The notes beneath the pieces are model-generated. The model was not told where the DNA came from. It was given only the letters and a program-made list of their open reading frames with translations, and did no database searches. From NCBI RefSeq assembly GCF_001969265.1, contig NZ_CP019304.1:2728001-2792000 (forward strand): a stretch of DNA of 64,000 nucleotides. The letters are read 5' to 3'. Made by a program: the position numbers and the translations under genes. This stretch comes from Arthrobacter sp. QXT-31. Lineage in GTDB: Bacteria > Actinomycetota > Actinomycetes > Actinomycetales > Micrococcaceae. Positions 9,059 to 16,848 of this stretch are shown here, piece by piece; position 1 is the first letter of the stretch, and every line of letters starts with the position of its first letter.

Positions 9059-9552
9059 TCGCTGATCACTCCTTCCAGACGCAGCAGGGCGATTTCCCGC
9101 AGCTGCTGTGCAACGATGGCGTCTTCCTGCGCCGGGGTGTTGGCCAGGCGCTCGTTGAGCGCTGCCAGGATTTCGGGGGCGGTGCGGCCTGCGGCGCGGA
9201 TCAGGAAGACCCGGCCGAACTTTTCCTCGTACGCGCGGTTGCCGCGTGCGAGGGCGTCGGCCACCTCGGTGTCAGCGGGGTCCACGCCGGCCTGTTCGGA
9301 CCTGGACATGGCCGCCTCGGTGGTCTGGGCCTTGGGGCGTTCGCCGATCCGGGGATGGTGTGCCATGGCGCCCTCCACCTCTTCGGGGGTGAACGGTGCG
9401 GCGGCGGCGCGGGCTCCGTCAAGGAGCTCCTGGCGCGAGGCGAACGGGCGCGCTGCGGCGACCTGGTCCACCCAGCGCGGGACGTCGATGCAGGGGCGCA
9501 GGACCGCGCTGGCGGCATCCCTGTCCGCGGCATTGAATTCGGCAAGCTTCAC
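9055..9552 (-). CDS. uraD: OHCU decarboxylase
   Basis: Decarboxylates 2-oxo-4-hydroxy-4-carboxy-5-ureidoimidazoline to S-allantoin, following uraH in urate catabolism. The 165 residues form an all-helical OHCU domain with the conserved HPRIGERP motif and its catalytic His, and a FLIRAAGRT segment. The GTG at 9552 (VKLAEFN) is preferred because GAGG lies 8 nt upstream and the family usually starts with this LAEFNA element. The 25-residue extension to 9627 lacks family similarity. First gene of a uraD-uraH-FAH operon. Confidence 0.92.
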   Translation of the reverse strand: MKLAEFNAADRDAASAVLRPCIDVPRWVDQVAAARPFASRQELLDGARAAAAPFTPEEVEGAMAHHPRIGERPKAQTTEAAMSRSEQAGVDPADTEVADALARGNRAYEEKFGRVFLIRAAGRTAPEILAALNERLANTPAQEDAIVAQQLREIALLRLEGVISE

Positions 9553-9842
9553 GTTGTGATCCTCAAGCAGATGCTGGCATCCATGGTGACGGCTATGCGG
9601 AGGTCCGGGTCCTCTCCCGGTGCTCACGGTCCCCTTTCATCGCAGACCATGAGTTCCGCATCATGGAACTGTTATTTCAGCATACGTAATAGTGAAGCCG
9701 AGCATGCGCGCCGGTGTCAAGAGACTACAGCAGGGGGCCGAGCGTGGCGGATATCGCAATGCAACCGTGTATATAGGCGCTTCCTCACCTTTCGCCGGGT
9801 CTTTCCCCGACCCTCCATCACTTGCTGCCGAATACTTCCGCA

Positions 9843-9931
9843 CGCTCTCTCAGTTGTCGTGTCCTTTTGACCGACGCTCTTTCACCCGGTGAGAGAGGGT
9901 CTGCGTTTTTCCTGCGCGTAGTGAGAGAGCG
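9843..9931. repeat. GAGAGAG inverted-repeat element in spacer
   Basis: Outer arms CGCTCTCTCA (9843-9852) and TGAGAGAGCG (9922-9931) are perfect complements 69 nt apart. Inside lies a second hairpin, CTCTTTCACC (9877-9886) against GGTGAGAGAG (9888-9897) with one mismatch. The two right arms share GTGAGAGAG, so the element holds both inverted and direct repeats. The layout is that of a dispersed intergenic repeat rather than a simple terminator. Confidence 0.5.
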
Positions 9932-9940
9932 TCGCTGGCT

Positions 9941-9984
9941 GGGGGGGGGGCGGGCTCGGGGGCGGGGCGGGAGGGGGGAGGGGG
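9941..9984 (+). repeat. G-tract with quadruplex-forming potential
   Basis: A ten-G run followed by at least five further runs of three or more G (CGGG, CGGGGG, CGGGG, CGGG, AGGGGGG, AGGGGG) within 45 nt, just upstream of the response-regulator promoter region. The density satisfies the common G-quadruplex pattern on the plus strand. The exact homopolymer length may be uncertain, because such runs are error-prone in sequencing. Confidence 0.6.
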
Positions 9985-10081
9985 CCCTCGATGGCCCAAG
10001 AATTGCCAAAGCTGTGAGAACTAGCCTGTCCACGCCGTGGCTATCCACCGCGGCACCGTACTGGCCGGAAGATAATCGGAT

Positions 10082-10765
10082 ATGCAGATCCTGGTGGTTG
10101 AAGACGACGAATCGGTGGCGGCCGGAGTGCTGGAGGGCCTGACGAGGGCCGGGTTCCAGGCTCGGCACGTTGCCCACGGGGCCGGGGCGCTCGCCGAGGT
10201 CCGCTCCGCCAGTCCCGATTTCGTGCTGCTGGACCTCGGCCTGCCGGACATGGATGGCACGGACGTCTGCCGGTCCATCCGCTCATTGACCAGGACGCCA
10301 ATCATCGTCGTCAGTGCCCGCGACGAGGAAATCGACCGGGTGCTGGCCCTGGAGCTGGGGGCGGACGACTACCTGGTGAAGCCGTTCGGAATGCGCGAGC
10401 TCATCGCACGGATCCGGGCCGTGGCCCGCCGCACGGCCGATCCGCAAAGCGATGCCACTCCGCCCGCCGACGGCACCCGCACCATCGGCAGCCTGAGCAT
10501 CAACCAGCGCTCGCGCCGGGTCCTGGTGGCCGGCAACGAAATCCACCTCACCGCCAAGGAGTTCGAGCTCCTGTACTACCTGGCGGAGGACCCGGGCGCC
10601 GTCTGCCAGCGCACCGACATCCTGCGCGCGGTGTGGGACGGCACCTGGTACGGAACCACCGAGACCCTGGATGCGCACGTGGCCGCGATCCGGAAAAAGC
10701 TCGGCGACCCCCGCTGGATCGAGGCGGTGCGCGGCGTAGGGTTCAGGCTGGACGTGCCCGGATGA
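10082..10765 (+). CDS. OmpR/PhoB-family response regulator
   Basis: A 227-residue DNA-binding regulator. The receiver domain (residues 1-115) has the acidic pair ED-D at 7-9, the phosphoacceptor D51 in LLDLGLPDMDG, the switch Ser in IVVSA and the Lys in LVKPFG. The winged-helix effector domain (about 135-225) shows LTAKEFELLYYLAE and the recognition-helix and wing sequence ETLDAHVAAIRKKLG ending RGVGFRLD. Its stop overlaps the start of the kinase gene (10762-10765), so the pair is co-translated. The signal and targets are not identifiable. Confidence 0.95.
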   Translation: MQILVVEDDESVAAGVLEGLTRAGFQARHVAHGAGALAEVRSASPDFVLLDLGLPDMDGTDVCRSIRSLTRTPIIVVSARDEEIDRVLALELGADDYLVKPFGMRELIARIRAVARRTADPQSDATPPADGTRTIGSLSINQRSRRVLVAGNEIHLTAKEFELLYYLAEDPGAVCQRTDILRAVWDGTWYGTTETLDAHVAAIRKKLGDPRWIEAVRGVGFRLDVPG

Positions 10766-12162
10766 GGTGGCGGCTGATTTCCGCGTTCATGGCCATCACG
10801 CTGCTGGTGGTGCTGGTGCAGGACATTCCGCTGGGCAGCTACCTGGTCCGGGTGGAACGCGACCGGCTGGCCACCTCCCTGGAACGCGACGCCTTCCTGC
10901 TCAGCGGGCGGGCACAGCAGCTGCTCGAAACGGGCGGCACTGCCGCCGGGACGGTGGCCGTCGCCGTCCGTGATTACGGCCGCGCCAGCGGCGCCCGCGT
11001 CGTCGTCGTGGACCGCTCAGGTACCGCAGTGGCAACGTCCGACGACGACCAGTCATCTACCGGTTCCTCTTACCTTTCGCGCCCCGAAATTTCCGCCGCG
11101 CTCGCCGGCCGGATCACCTCCGGACAGCGGCACTCGGACACGCTGGGGTTTGACCTGGTGTACGTCACGGTTCCCGTCCTCAGCGGAGAGAACATCACCG
11201 GCGCCGTCCGCCTGACCTATCCGGCGTCCGTGGTGGAGGACCGCGTGACCGGGCAGCTGAGGGTGATGTGGGCCGTTGCGGGCACCACCGTGCTGCTCGC
11301 CGGACTGCTGGCCTACCTGATGGCCGGTGCCGTGACCAGGCGCATCAAGCGGTTGCAGAAGGCCACGGAACTGCTGGCGGAAGGCAACCTCGCCACCCGC
11401 ACCGAGGAGGAGCAGGGGCCGCCCGAGCTGCGCACCCTGGCCCGGTCCTTCAACCAGATGGCGGACCGGCTGGAGCACGTGCTGCAGCAGCAGCGGGGCT
11501 TTGCCAGCGACGCCTCCCACCAGCTGCGCACGCCGCTGACAGGACTCCGGCTGCGGCTGGAGAACGCCGTGGACGCGGTCGGCAACGATCCCGACGGCGC
11601 ACGCGTCATGGTGGCCGACTCGCTGGAGGAGACGTACCGGCTGCAGCGCATCATCGACGGCCTGCTCCTCCTCAGCCGGGCGGATGGGCGCAATGTGGAG
11701 CGTGAGGAAGTGGATCTCAGCGGGATCGCCCGGACCCGCGTGGAGCAGTGGGAGGCGCTGGCCGAGGAAAGCGGAGTGCGGACGGTACTGGACGCGGTTC
11801 CGGGGGCGAGGGTCATGGCGATGCCGGGAGCTGCGGAGCAGATCATCGACAACCTCATTGACAACGCGCTGGCCGTGGCACCGCCGGACTCGGAGATCCG
11901 CCTGCTGATCCGGCCGGACGGCACCTCCACAGGGTATGCGCTTCACGTGCTCGACGACGGTCCAGGGCTTTCCGAGGAGGACCGGCAGAAGGCCTTCAAC
12001 CGGTTTTGGCGCGGCCAGTCGACGTCGGAGGGCAGCGGACTGGGCCTGGCCATCGTCCAGCAGCTTGCCGAGGCAAGCGGCGCGAGCGCGTCCCTGGAGG
12101 CCCGGCCCGGTGCCAGAGGACTGGATGCACGCGTCCTGTTCAAAGCTGCTTCGCGTCCATAA
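10762..12162 (+). CDS. Membrane sensor histidine kinase
   Basis: A 466-residue partner of the preceding regulator. A first transmembrane helix (about residues 5-25) is followed by a 150-residue extracytoplasmic sensor region. A second helix (about 170-192) leads into a HAMP domain, with the dimerisation H box ASHQLRTPLTG (H253) and an ATPase domain with N box IDNLIDNAL, G1 DDGPGLS and G2 GSGLGLAIV. The ATG sits inside the regulator's stop (ATGA). The short sensor domain does not match a known ligand-binding fold that I can name. Confidence 0.93.
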   Translation: MRWRLISAFMAITLLVVLVQDIPLGSYLVRVERDRLATSLERDAFLLSGRAQQLLETGGTAAGTVAVAVRDYGRASGARVVVVDRSGTAVATSDDDQSSTGSSYLSRPEISAALAGRITSGQRHSDTLGFDLVYVTVPVLSGENITGAVRLTYPASVVEDRVTGQLRVMWAVAGTTVLLAGLLAYLMAGAVTRRIKRLQKATELLAEGNLATRTEEEQGPPELRTLARSFNQMADRLEHVLQQQRGFASDASHQLRTPLTGLRLRLENAVDAVGNDPDGARVMVADSLEETYRLQRIIDGLLLLSRADGRNVEREEVDLSGIARTRVEQWEALAEESGVRTVLDAVPGARVMAMPGAAEQIIDNLIDNALAVAPPDSEIRLLIRPDGTSTGYALHVLDDGPGLSEEDRQKAFNRFWRGQSTSEGSGLGLAIVQQLAEASGASASLEARPGARGLDARVLFKAASRP

Positions 12163-12267
12163 CGCGACTTGCGCGCTTCATGGACTTACGGATATGTGTG
12201 AGGCCTGTCATACTTGTTGAAGACGCGTTATGTGCGCCGTGTTGTGTAATACGCAATTAGGCACTCC

Positions 12268-12390
12268 ATGACGAAGAAGAAACCTGAAGATCGGCGCCGC
12301 CGCCCGCATCCACGTCGAACATACCGAACTGAGTGTCCGGTCTGCGGGACGGGGATTTCGAACCATGGCCGGTCAGTTACATTTGGCTGA
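12268..12390 (+). CDS. Possible 40-residue basic peptide with a CPVC motif
   Basis: A short frame starting [12 protein letters not shown], very rich in Lys/Arg, with a single CPVCG knuckle near its centre and the ending VTFG. It lies in the spacer upstream of the mycothiol-dependent dehydrogenase. It has no good ribosome site, and it could equally be non-coding leader. The CxxC knuckle and the composition look like small actinobacterial zinc-ribbon proteins. Listed as a candidate only. Confidence 0.3.
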   Translation: MTKKKPEDRRRRPHPRRTYRTECPVCGTGISNHGRSVTFG

Positions 12391-12436
12391 GGTGCCGCAG
12401 CCAAAGAGCCCTGCGCTCAGGAAGGAACGTGAACTC

Positions 12437-13573
12437 GTGGTTCATAAAGTCAAGGCAGTTGTCGTCCGGGAAAAGGACGCCCCGGTATCGGTGGAGACGA
12501 TCCTGGTACCGGATCCGGGCCCGGGCGAGGCCCTCGTGGACATCCTGACGTGCGGGGTGTGCCACACGGATCTGCATTACAAGCTGGGCGGCATCGGGAA
12601 CGACTTCCCGTACCTGCTCGGCCACGAGGCCACCGGTGTGGTGTCCGCGGTCGGCGAGGGCGTCACCGAGGTCGCCGTCGGTGACCGGGTGATCCTGAAC
12701 TGGCGCGCGGTGTGCGGGCAGTGCCGGGCGTGTGCGAAGGGCCAGCCGCAGTACTGCTTCAACACGGCCAACGCGACGCAGAAAATGACCCTGGAGGACG
12801 GCACCGAGCTGTCCCCGGCGCTGGGCATCGGAGCCTTCGCCGAGAAGACCCTGGTGGCTGCCGGGCAGTGCACCAAGGTCGACGAGGACGCCGATCCGGC
12901 CGCTGTGGGGCTGCTAGGCTGTGGTGTGATGGCCGGCATCGGTGCCGCGATCAACACCGGCGAGGTCAAGCGCGGCGAGTCGGTGGCCGTGATCGGCTGC
13001 GGCGGCGTGGGTATCGCCGCGATCGCCGGTGCGAAGCTGGCGGGTGCGACGACGATCATCGCCGTCGACATCGACGACAACAAGATTGAGATGGCCAAGT
13101 CCCTGGGTGCGACGCACGGGGTGAACTCCCGTGCCGGTGATCCGGTTGAGGCCATCCGGGCGCTCACGAACGGCAACGGCGCCGACGTCGTGATCGAGGC
13201 CGTCGGCCGTCCCGAGACGTACAAGCAGGCGTTCTACGCCCGCGACCTCGCCGGCCGTGTGGTCCTGGTGGGTGTCCCGACGCCGGAGATGCAGCTGGAA
13301 CTGCCGCTGCTGGACGTGTTTGGCCGGGGCGGATCGCTGAAGTCCTCCTGGTACGGGGACTGCCTGCCCTCCCGCGACTTCCCGATGCTGGTCTCGCACT
13401 ACAAGCAGGGCAACCTGGACCTGGACGCGTTCGTGTCCGAACGGATCACCATCGACCAGGTCGAGGAGGCCTTCGACAAGATGCACGAGGGCAAGGTCCT
13501 GCGCTCCGTCGTCGAAATCCAGCCCGCCGCCGAAACCCGCACCGTCACCGCAACCGAAGGAGCATCAGTATGA
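12437..13573 (+). CDS. mscR: S-(hydroxymethyl)mycothiol dehydrogenase (mycothiol-dependent formaldehyde dehydrogenase)
   Basis: Oxidises the adduct of formaldehyde and mycothiol to S-formylmycothiol with NAD; it can also reduce S-nitrosomycothiol. The 378-residue zinc MDR enzyme has catalytic-zinc ligands in [10 protein letters not shown] (C39) and GHEATG. The structural-zinc site is [10 protein letters not shown] with a following Cys, and the Rossmann glycine motif is [12 protein letters not shown]. The overall sequence matches actinobacterial MscR rather than glutathione-type FDH. The GTG at 12437 has AAGGA about 10 nt upstream. Its stop overlaps the start of the next gene, the companion hydrolase. 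Confidence 0.93.
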   Translation: MVHKVKAVVVREKDAPVSVETILVPDPGPGEALVDILTCGVCHTDLHYKLGGIGNDFPYLLGHEATGVVSAVGEGVTEVAVGDRVILNWRAVCGQCRACAKGQPQYCFNTANATQKMTLEDGTELSPALGIGAFAEKTLVAAGQCTKVDEDADPAAVGLLGCGVMAGIGAAINTGEVKRGESVAVIGCGGVGIAAIAGAKLAGATTIIAVDIDDNKIEMAKSLGATHGVNSRAGDPVEAIRALTNGNGADVVIEAVGRPETYKQAFYARDLAGRVVLVGVPTPEMQLELPLLDVFGRGGSLKSSWYGDCLPSRDFPMLVSHYKQGNLDLDAFVSERITIDQVEEAFDKMHEGKVLRSVVEIQPAAETRTVTATEGASV

Positions 13574-14190
13574 GTGTCACCATCGAAAACCTCGTCACCT
13601 CCGGTACGTTCTCGCTCGACGGCGGGACCTGGGATGTGGACAACAATGTCTGGATCGTCGGCAACGATGAGGAATGCGTGATCATCGATTCGCCGCATGA
13701 CGCGGCCGCGATCATCAACCAGGTCAAGGGCCGCACGGTCAAGGCCATCCTGCTGACCCACGCGCACAACGACCACATTGGCGCCGCCCGTGAGGTCTCG
13801 GAGGCTGTCGGTGCCCCGATTTACCTGAACCCGGAGGACCGCGTCCTGTGGGAGCAGGTCTACCCGGACTTTGAACCGCAGCGGCAGCACGCCGACGGCG
13901 ACGAATTCCAGGTGGGCGGGGCAACGCTGAAAGCCATCCACACGCCGGGCCACTCTCCGGGGTCCACCTGCTTCTACCTGGAAAGCGAGGGGACCGTGTT
14001 CACCGGGGACACCCTGTTCAACGGCGGACCCGGCGCGACCGGCCGCTCGTACAGCGACTACCCGACCATCCTGACCTCCATCCGCGAACGCCTCCTGACC
14101 CTGCCGGCGGAAACGGTCGTCCGGACCGGGCACGGAGACAACACCACCATCGCCGCCGAACGCGAAACCCTCGCCAAGGTGGCCCAGTAA
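13570..14190 (+). CDS. MBL-fold metallo-hydrolase, probable S-formylmycothiol hydrolase
   Basis: A 206-residue metallo-beta-lactamase fold protein with the dinuclear metal motif HAHNDH, the later His of HTPGHSPGS, the bridging Asp in FTGDTLF, and the terminal His in TGHGD. It resembles glyoxalase II-type thioester hydrolases. Its ATG overlaps the mscR stop by four bases. In actinobacteria this gene pair is recurrent, which points to cleavage of S-formylmycothiol to formate and mycothiol. The substrate is inferred from context. Confidence 0.88.
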   Translation: MSVTIENLVTSGTFSLDGGTWDVDNNVWIVGNDEECVIIDSPHDAAAIINQVKGRTVKAILLTHAHNDHIGAAREVSEAVGAPIYLNPEDRVLWEQVYPDFEPQRQHADGDEFQVGGATLKAIHTPGHSPGSTCFYLESEGTVFTGDTLFNGGPGATGRSYSDYPTILTSIRERLLTLPAETVVRTGHGDNTTIAAERETLAKVAQ

Positions 14191-14201
14191 GAAAAAACCA
14201 C

Positions 14202-14255
14202 GACCGCTGAACGCATGGCGTACCGGGAACGTCCGGTGCGCCATGCGTGGCGGTC
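14202..14255. promoter_or_regulatory. Long imperfect hairpin between the MBL hydrolase and the FDH-like gene
   Basis: Left arm segments GACCGC, ACGCATGGCG and CCGG pair with CCGG, CGCCATGCGT and CGGTC on the right, with small bulges. The plus strand lacks a T-run, but an A6 tract precedes it, so it would look like a terminator on the minus strand. It may stabilise or attenuate the transcript entering the downstream oxidoreductase gene. Confidence 0.55.
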
Positions 14256-14292
14256 AGACAGGCACAAAAGCAGCCATAAGGAAGTTGGAACA

Positions 14293-16653
14293 ATGAAGTT
14301 CGGGAAGCAGCCCGCCCCCGTCGCGGACATCAACGAGGACGAGCTTGAAGTCCACAAGCCGAAGACAGAGGCCGCCGGCGTCAAGGCCGTGATGGTGGCG
14401 CTGGAACGCGCCGTGGCGCAGGCGGGTGTGACCCGCACCGCACATTCGCTGCTTCGGCTGAACCAGCGCGGCGGCTTCGATTGCCCCGGCTGCGCCTGGC
14501 CGGAGTCCGACAAGAAGCGCAAGGCCGCCGAATTCTGCGAGAACGGCGCCAAGGCCGTGGCCGAGGAGAACACCCTCCGCACCGTGGGCGCGGAGTTCTG
14601 GGCGAAGCACTCCATTGCCGAGCTGTCGGAGAAGACCGAGTACTGGCTGGGCAACCAGGGCCGCCTCAGCGAACCGGTGGTCATCAGGGAGGGTGAGACG
14701 CACTACTCGCCGATCTCCTGGGCCGACGCGTTCGAACTGATCGGCGAGCACATCCGGGCCAGCACGCCGGACCGCTGCGTCTTCTACACCTCGGGCCGCA
14801 CGGCGAACGAGACGGCGTTCATGTACCAGCTGTTCGCCCGGTCCCTGGGTACCAACAACCTGCCGGACTGCTCCAACATGTGCCATGAGTCGTCGGGTTC
14901 GGCGCTGAACCCGACCATCGGCATCGGCAAGGGCACGGTATCGCTGGATGACATCCACGACGCCGAACTCATCTTCGTCGTCGGGCAGAATCCCGGCACC
15001 AACCACCCCCGCATGCTGTCCGCGCTGAAGGAATGCAAGGACAAGGGCGGCAAGGTGGTGGCCGTGAACCCGTTGCCCGAGGCGGGCCTGTTCAACTTCC
15101 GGGACCCGCAGACGATCTCCGGCGTGGTGGGCGGCGGCACGCCACTGGCCGACGAATACCTGCAGATCAAGGTCGGCGGCGACCTTGCCCTGTTCCAGGC
15201 ACTGGGCCACCTGCTCCTGAAAGCCGAAGAGCAGAACCCGGGGACCGTCGTCGACCGTTCCTTCATCGACGCGCAGACGGACGGCTTTGAGGCGTACGTT
15301 GAAGCCCGCCAGGAACTGGACTGGGAGGAGACGGAGCGGGCCACCGGCCTGAGCCGGGAGCAGATCGAGACCGTGGCGGGCATGCTGGTCAAGTCCAAGG
15401 CCAGCATCTTCTGCTGGGCGCTCGGCGTTACCCAGCAGCCGCATTCCGTGGACACCATCAAGGAGATGGTCAACGTTCTGCTGCTGCAGGGCAACTTCGG
15501 CAAGCCCGGCGCCGGCGCCTGCCCGGTGCGGGGACACTCCAACGTCCAGGGCGACCGGACCATGGGGATCTGGGAGAAGCCCAAGGAATGGCTGCTCGAA
15601 GCCCTCGACAACGAGTTCGGCATCCAGTCGCCGCGGCACCACGGCCATGACGCCGTGGAGTCCATGGAGGCGTTCGAGCGCGATGAGGTGGACGTGTTCG
15701 TGTCCATGGGCGGAAACTTCTCGCTGGCATGCTCGGACACCGAGACCCTGGAAGCCGGAATGCAGCGGATCGGGCTCACCGTCCACATCTCCACCAAGCC
15801 CAACCGGTCACACATCGTGCACGGCCGCACCTCCCTGATCCTGCCCACGCTGGGACGGACGGACAAGGACGACAAGCACCCCAAGGGTGCCCAGTTCCTG
15901 TCCGTGGAGGACTCCATGTCCGTGGTCCACTCCACCCAGGGCAGGCTGCAGCCGGTGTCGGACCACCTGCTCGCCGAGCCCGTGATCGTGGCACGGATGG
16001 CCGAGGCCACGTTCGGACCGGACCACTCCGTGAACTGGCGGGCCATGGCCGAGGACTACGACGTGGTCCGCGACCACATCGCCCGCGTCCTGCCCGGATT
16101 CGAGGACTTCAACGCGCGGGTCCGGACCAAGAACGGCTTCGTGCTGCCCAACCCGCCGCGCGACACCCGGTCCTTCGCAACGGACATCGGCCGCGGCCGC
16201 TTCACGGTCAGCCCGCTGGAGTACCTGACGCCGCCGGCCGGCCACCTGGTGCTGCAGACCATCCGCAGCCACGACCAGTACAACACCACGTTCTACGGCC
16301 TGGATGACCGGTACCGCGGCATCTCCGACGGCCGCCGCGTGATCCTGGTGCACCCGGAGGACCTGGCCGAGCAGGGCTTAAAGGACCGAGACCTCGTGGA
16401 CGTGGTCAGCACGTTCCAGGGGACAGACCGCCGGGCCGAGAAGTTCCGGCTGGTGGCCTACCCGACGGCGAAGGGCTGCGCCGCGGCGTACTTCCCCGAG
16501 GCCAATGCCCTGGTCCACAAGGAAAACGTGGCCCGCGTATCCAACACCCCCGGTTTTAAGGCCATGTTCGTCCGCTTCGAGCCGCACGCGGGCGGGATTA
16601 CGACGGCGGAGGCCGGCGCTGCTGCGGACCTCGAGACCGCTACGGCTGGCTAG
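14293..16653 (+). CDS. FdhF/YdeP-type molybdopterin oxidoreductase (formate dehydrogenase-like)
   Basis: A 786-residue cytosolic molybdopterin enzyme of the FdhF/YdeP (FDH-alpha-like) group. An N-terminal cysteine segment (GFDCPGCAWPE) could hold an Fe-S cluster. The molybdopterin core follows, with TSGRTANETAF, GQNPGTNHPRM, PVRGHSNVQGDR and the C-terminal molydopterin-binding beta-barrel (SHDQYNTTFYG). It is likely to oxidise formate made by the two preceding genes, completing formaldehyde to CO2. The electron acceptor is not evident, as no small subunit is adjacent. The ATG has AAGGAAGTTGGA upstream. It follows the hydrolase by 102 nt. Confidence 0.88.
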   Translation: MKFGKQPAPVADINEDELEVHKPKTEAAGVKAVMVALERAVAQAGVTRTAHSLLRLNQRGGFDCPGCAWPESDKKRKAAEFCENGAKAVAEENTLRTVGAEFWAKHSIAELSEKTEYWLGNQGRLSEPVVIREGETHYSPISWADAFELIGEHIRASTPDRCVFYTSGRTANETAFMYQLFARSLGTNNLPDCSNMCHESSGSALNPTIGIGKGTVSLDDIHDAELIFVVGQNPGTNHPRMLSALKECKDKGGKVVAVNPLPEAGLFNFRDPQTISGVVGGGTPLADEYLQIKVGGDLALFQALGHLLLKAEEQNPGTVVDRSFIDAQTDGFEAYVEARQELDWEETERATGLSREQIETVAGMLVKSKASIFCWALGVTQQPHSVDTIKEMVNVLLLQGNFGKPGAGACPVRGHSNVQGDRTMGIWEKPKEWLLEALDNEFGIQSPRHHGHDAVESMEAFERDEVDVFVSMGGNFSLACSDTETLEAGMQRIGLTVHISTKPNRSHIVHGRTSLILPTLGRTDKDDKHPKGAQFLSVEDSMSVVHSTQGRLQPVSDHLLAEPVIVARMAEATFGPDHSVNWRAMAEDYDVVRDHIARVLPGFEDFNARVRTKNGFVLPNPPRDTRSFATDIGRGRFTVSPLEYLTPPAGHLVLQTIRSHDQYNTTFYGLDDRYRGISDGRRVILVHPEDLAEQGLKDRDLVDVVSTFQGTDRRAEKFRLVAYPTAKGCAAAYFPEANALVHKENVARVSNTPGFKAMFVRFEPHAGGITTAEAGAAADLETATAG

Positions 16654-16660
16654 CAGACCC

Positions 16661-16702
16661 GCACAACGGCCCCGCTTCCTTTCGGAAGCGGGGCCGTTGT
16701 GC
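16661..16702 (+). terminator. Strong terminator of the formaldehyde-oxidation operon
   Basis: A perfect 19-bp stem (GCACAACGGCCCCGCTTCC at 16661-16679, complement at 16684-16702) with a TTTC loop, followed by TTTG. It starts 8 nt after the stop codon of the FDH-like gene. Confidence 0.9.
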
Positions 16703-16848
16703 TTTGCGTGTTCCCTGCCGGAGGGCGAGTGGTTACGTGGACGTCCGCTTTCCGTGACCTACCCGTGGGTAACCGTTCACCCGGTCCTGTGAGGGTGGGT
16801 GCTGCCGGCCGAAATGGCCGGGAGCATTCACTCGACCGGAGGATCTTC

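Larger units (their letters stand above)
9553..10081. promoter_or_regulatory. Divergent spacer between uraD and the two-component system
   Basis: A 529-nt region without a convincing gene. It is AT-richer at 9660-9700 (likely leftward uraD promoter area, with TATTACGTATGCTGAAATAA on the minus strand). It then holds the GAGAGAG inverted repeats and the G-tract, and ends with a short leader before the response regulator at 10082. Confidence 0.45.

Noticed and set aside
9941-9984. Treating the G-tract as a promoter or regulatory site
   Set aside because: No -10/-35 elements fit within it; it is listed only as a structural repeat.
12340-12375. TTCGAA-containing stretch resembling a tRNA T-loop
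   Set aside because: No acceptor, D or anticodon stem can be folded around it.
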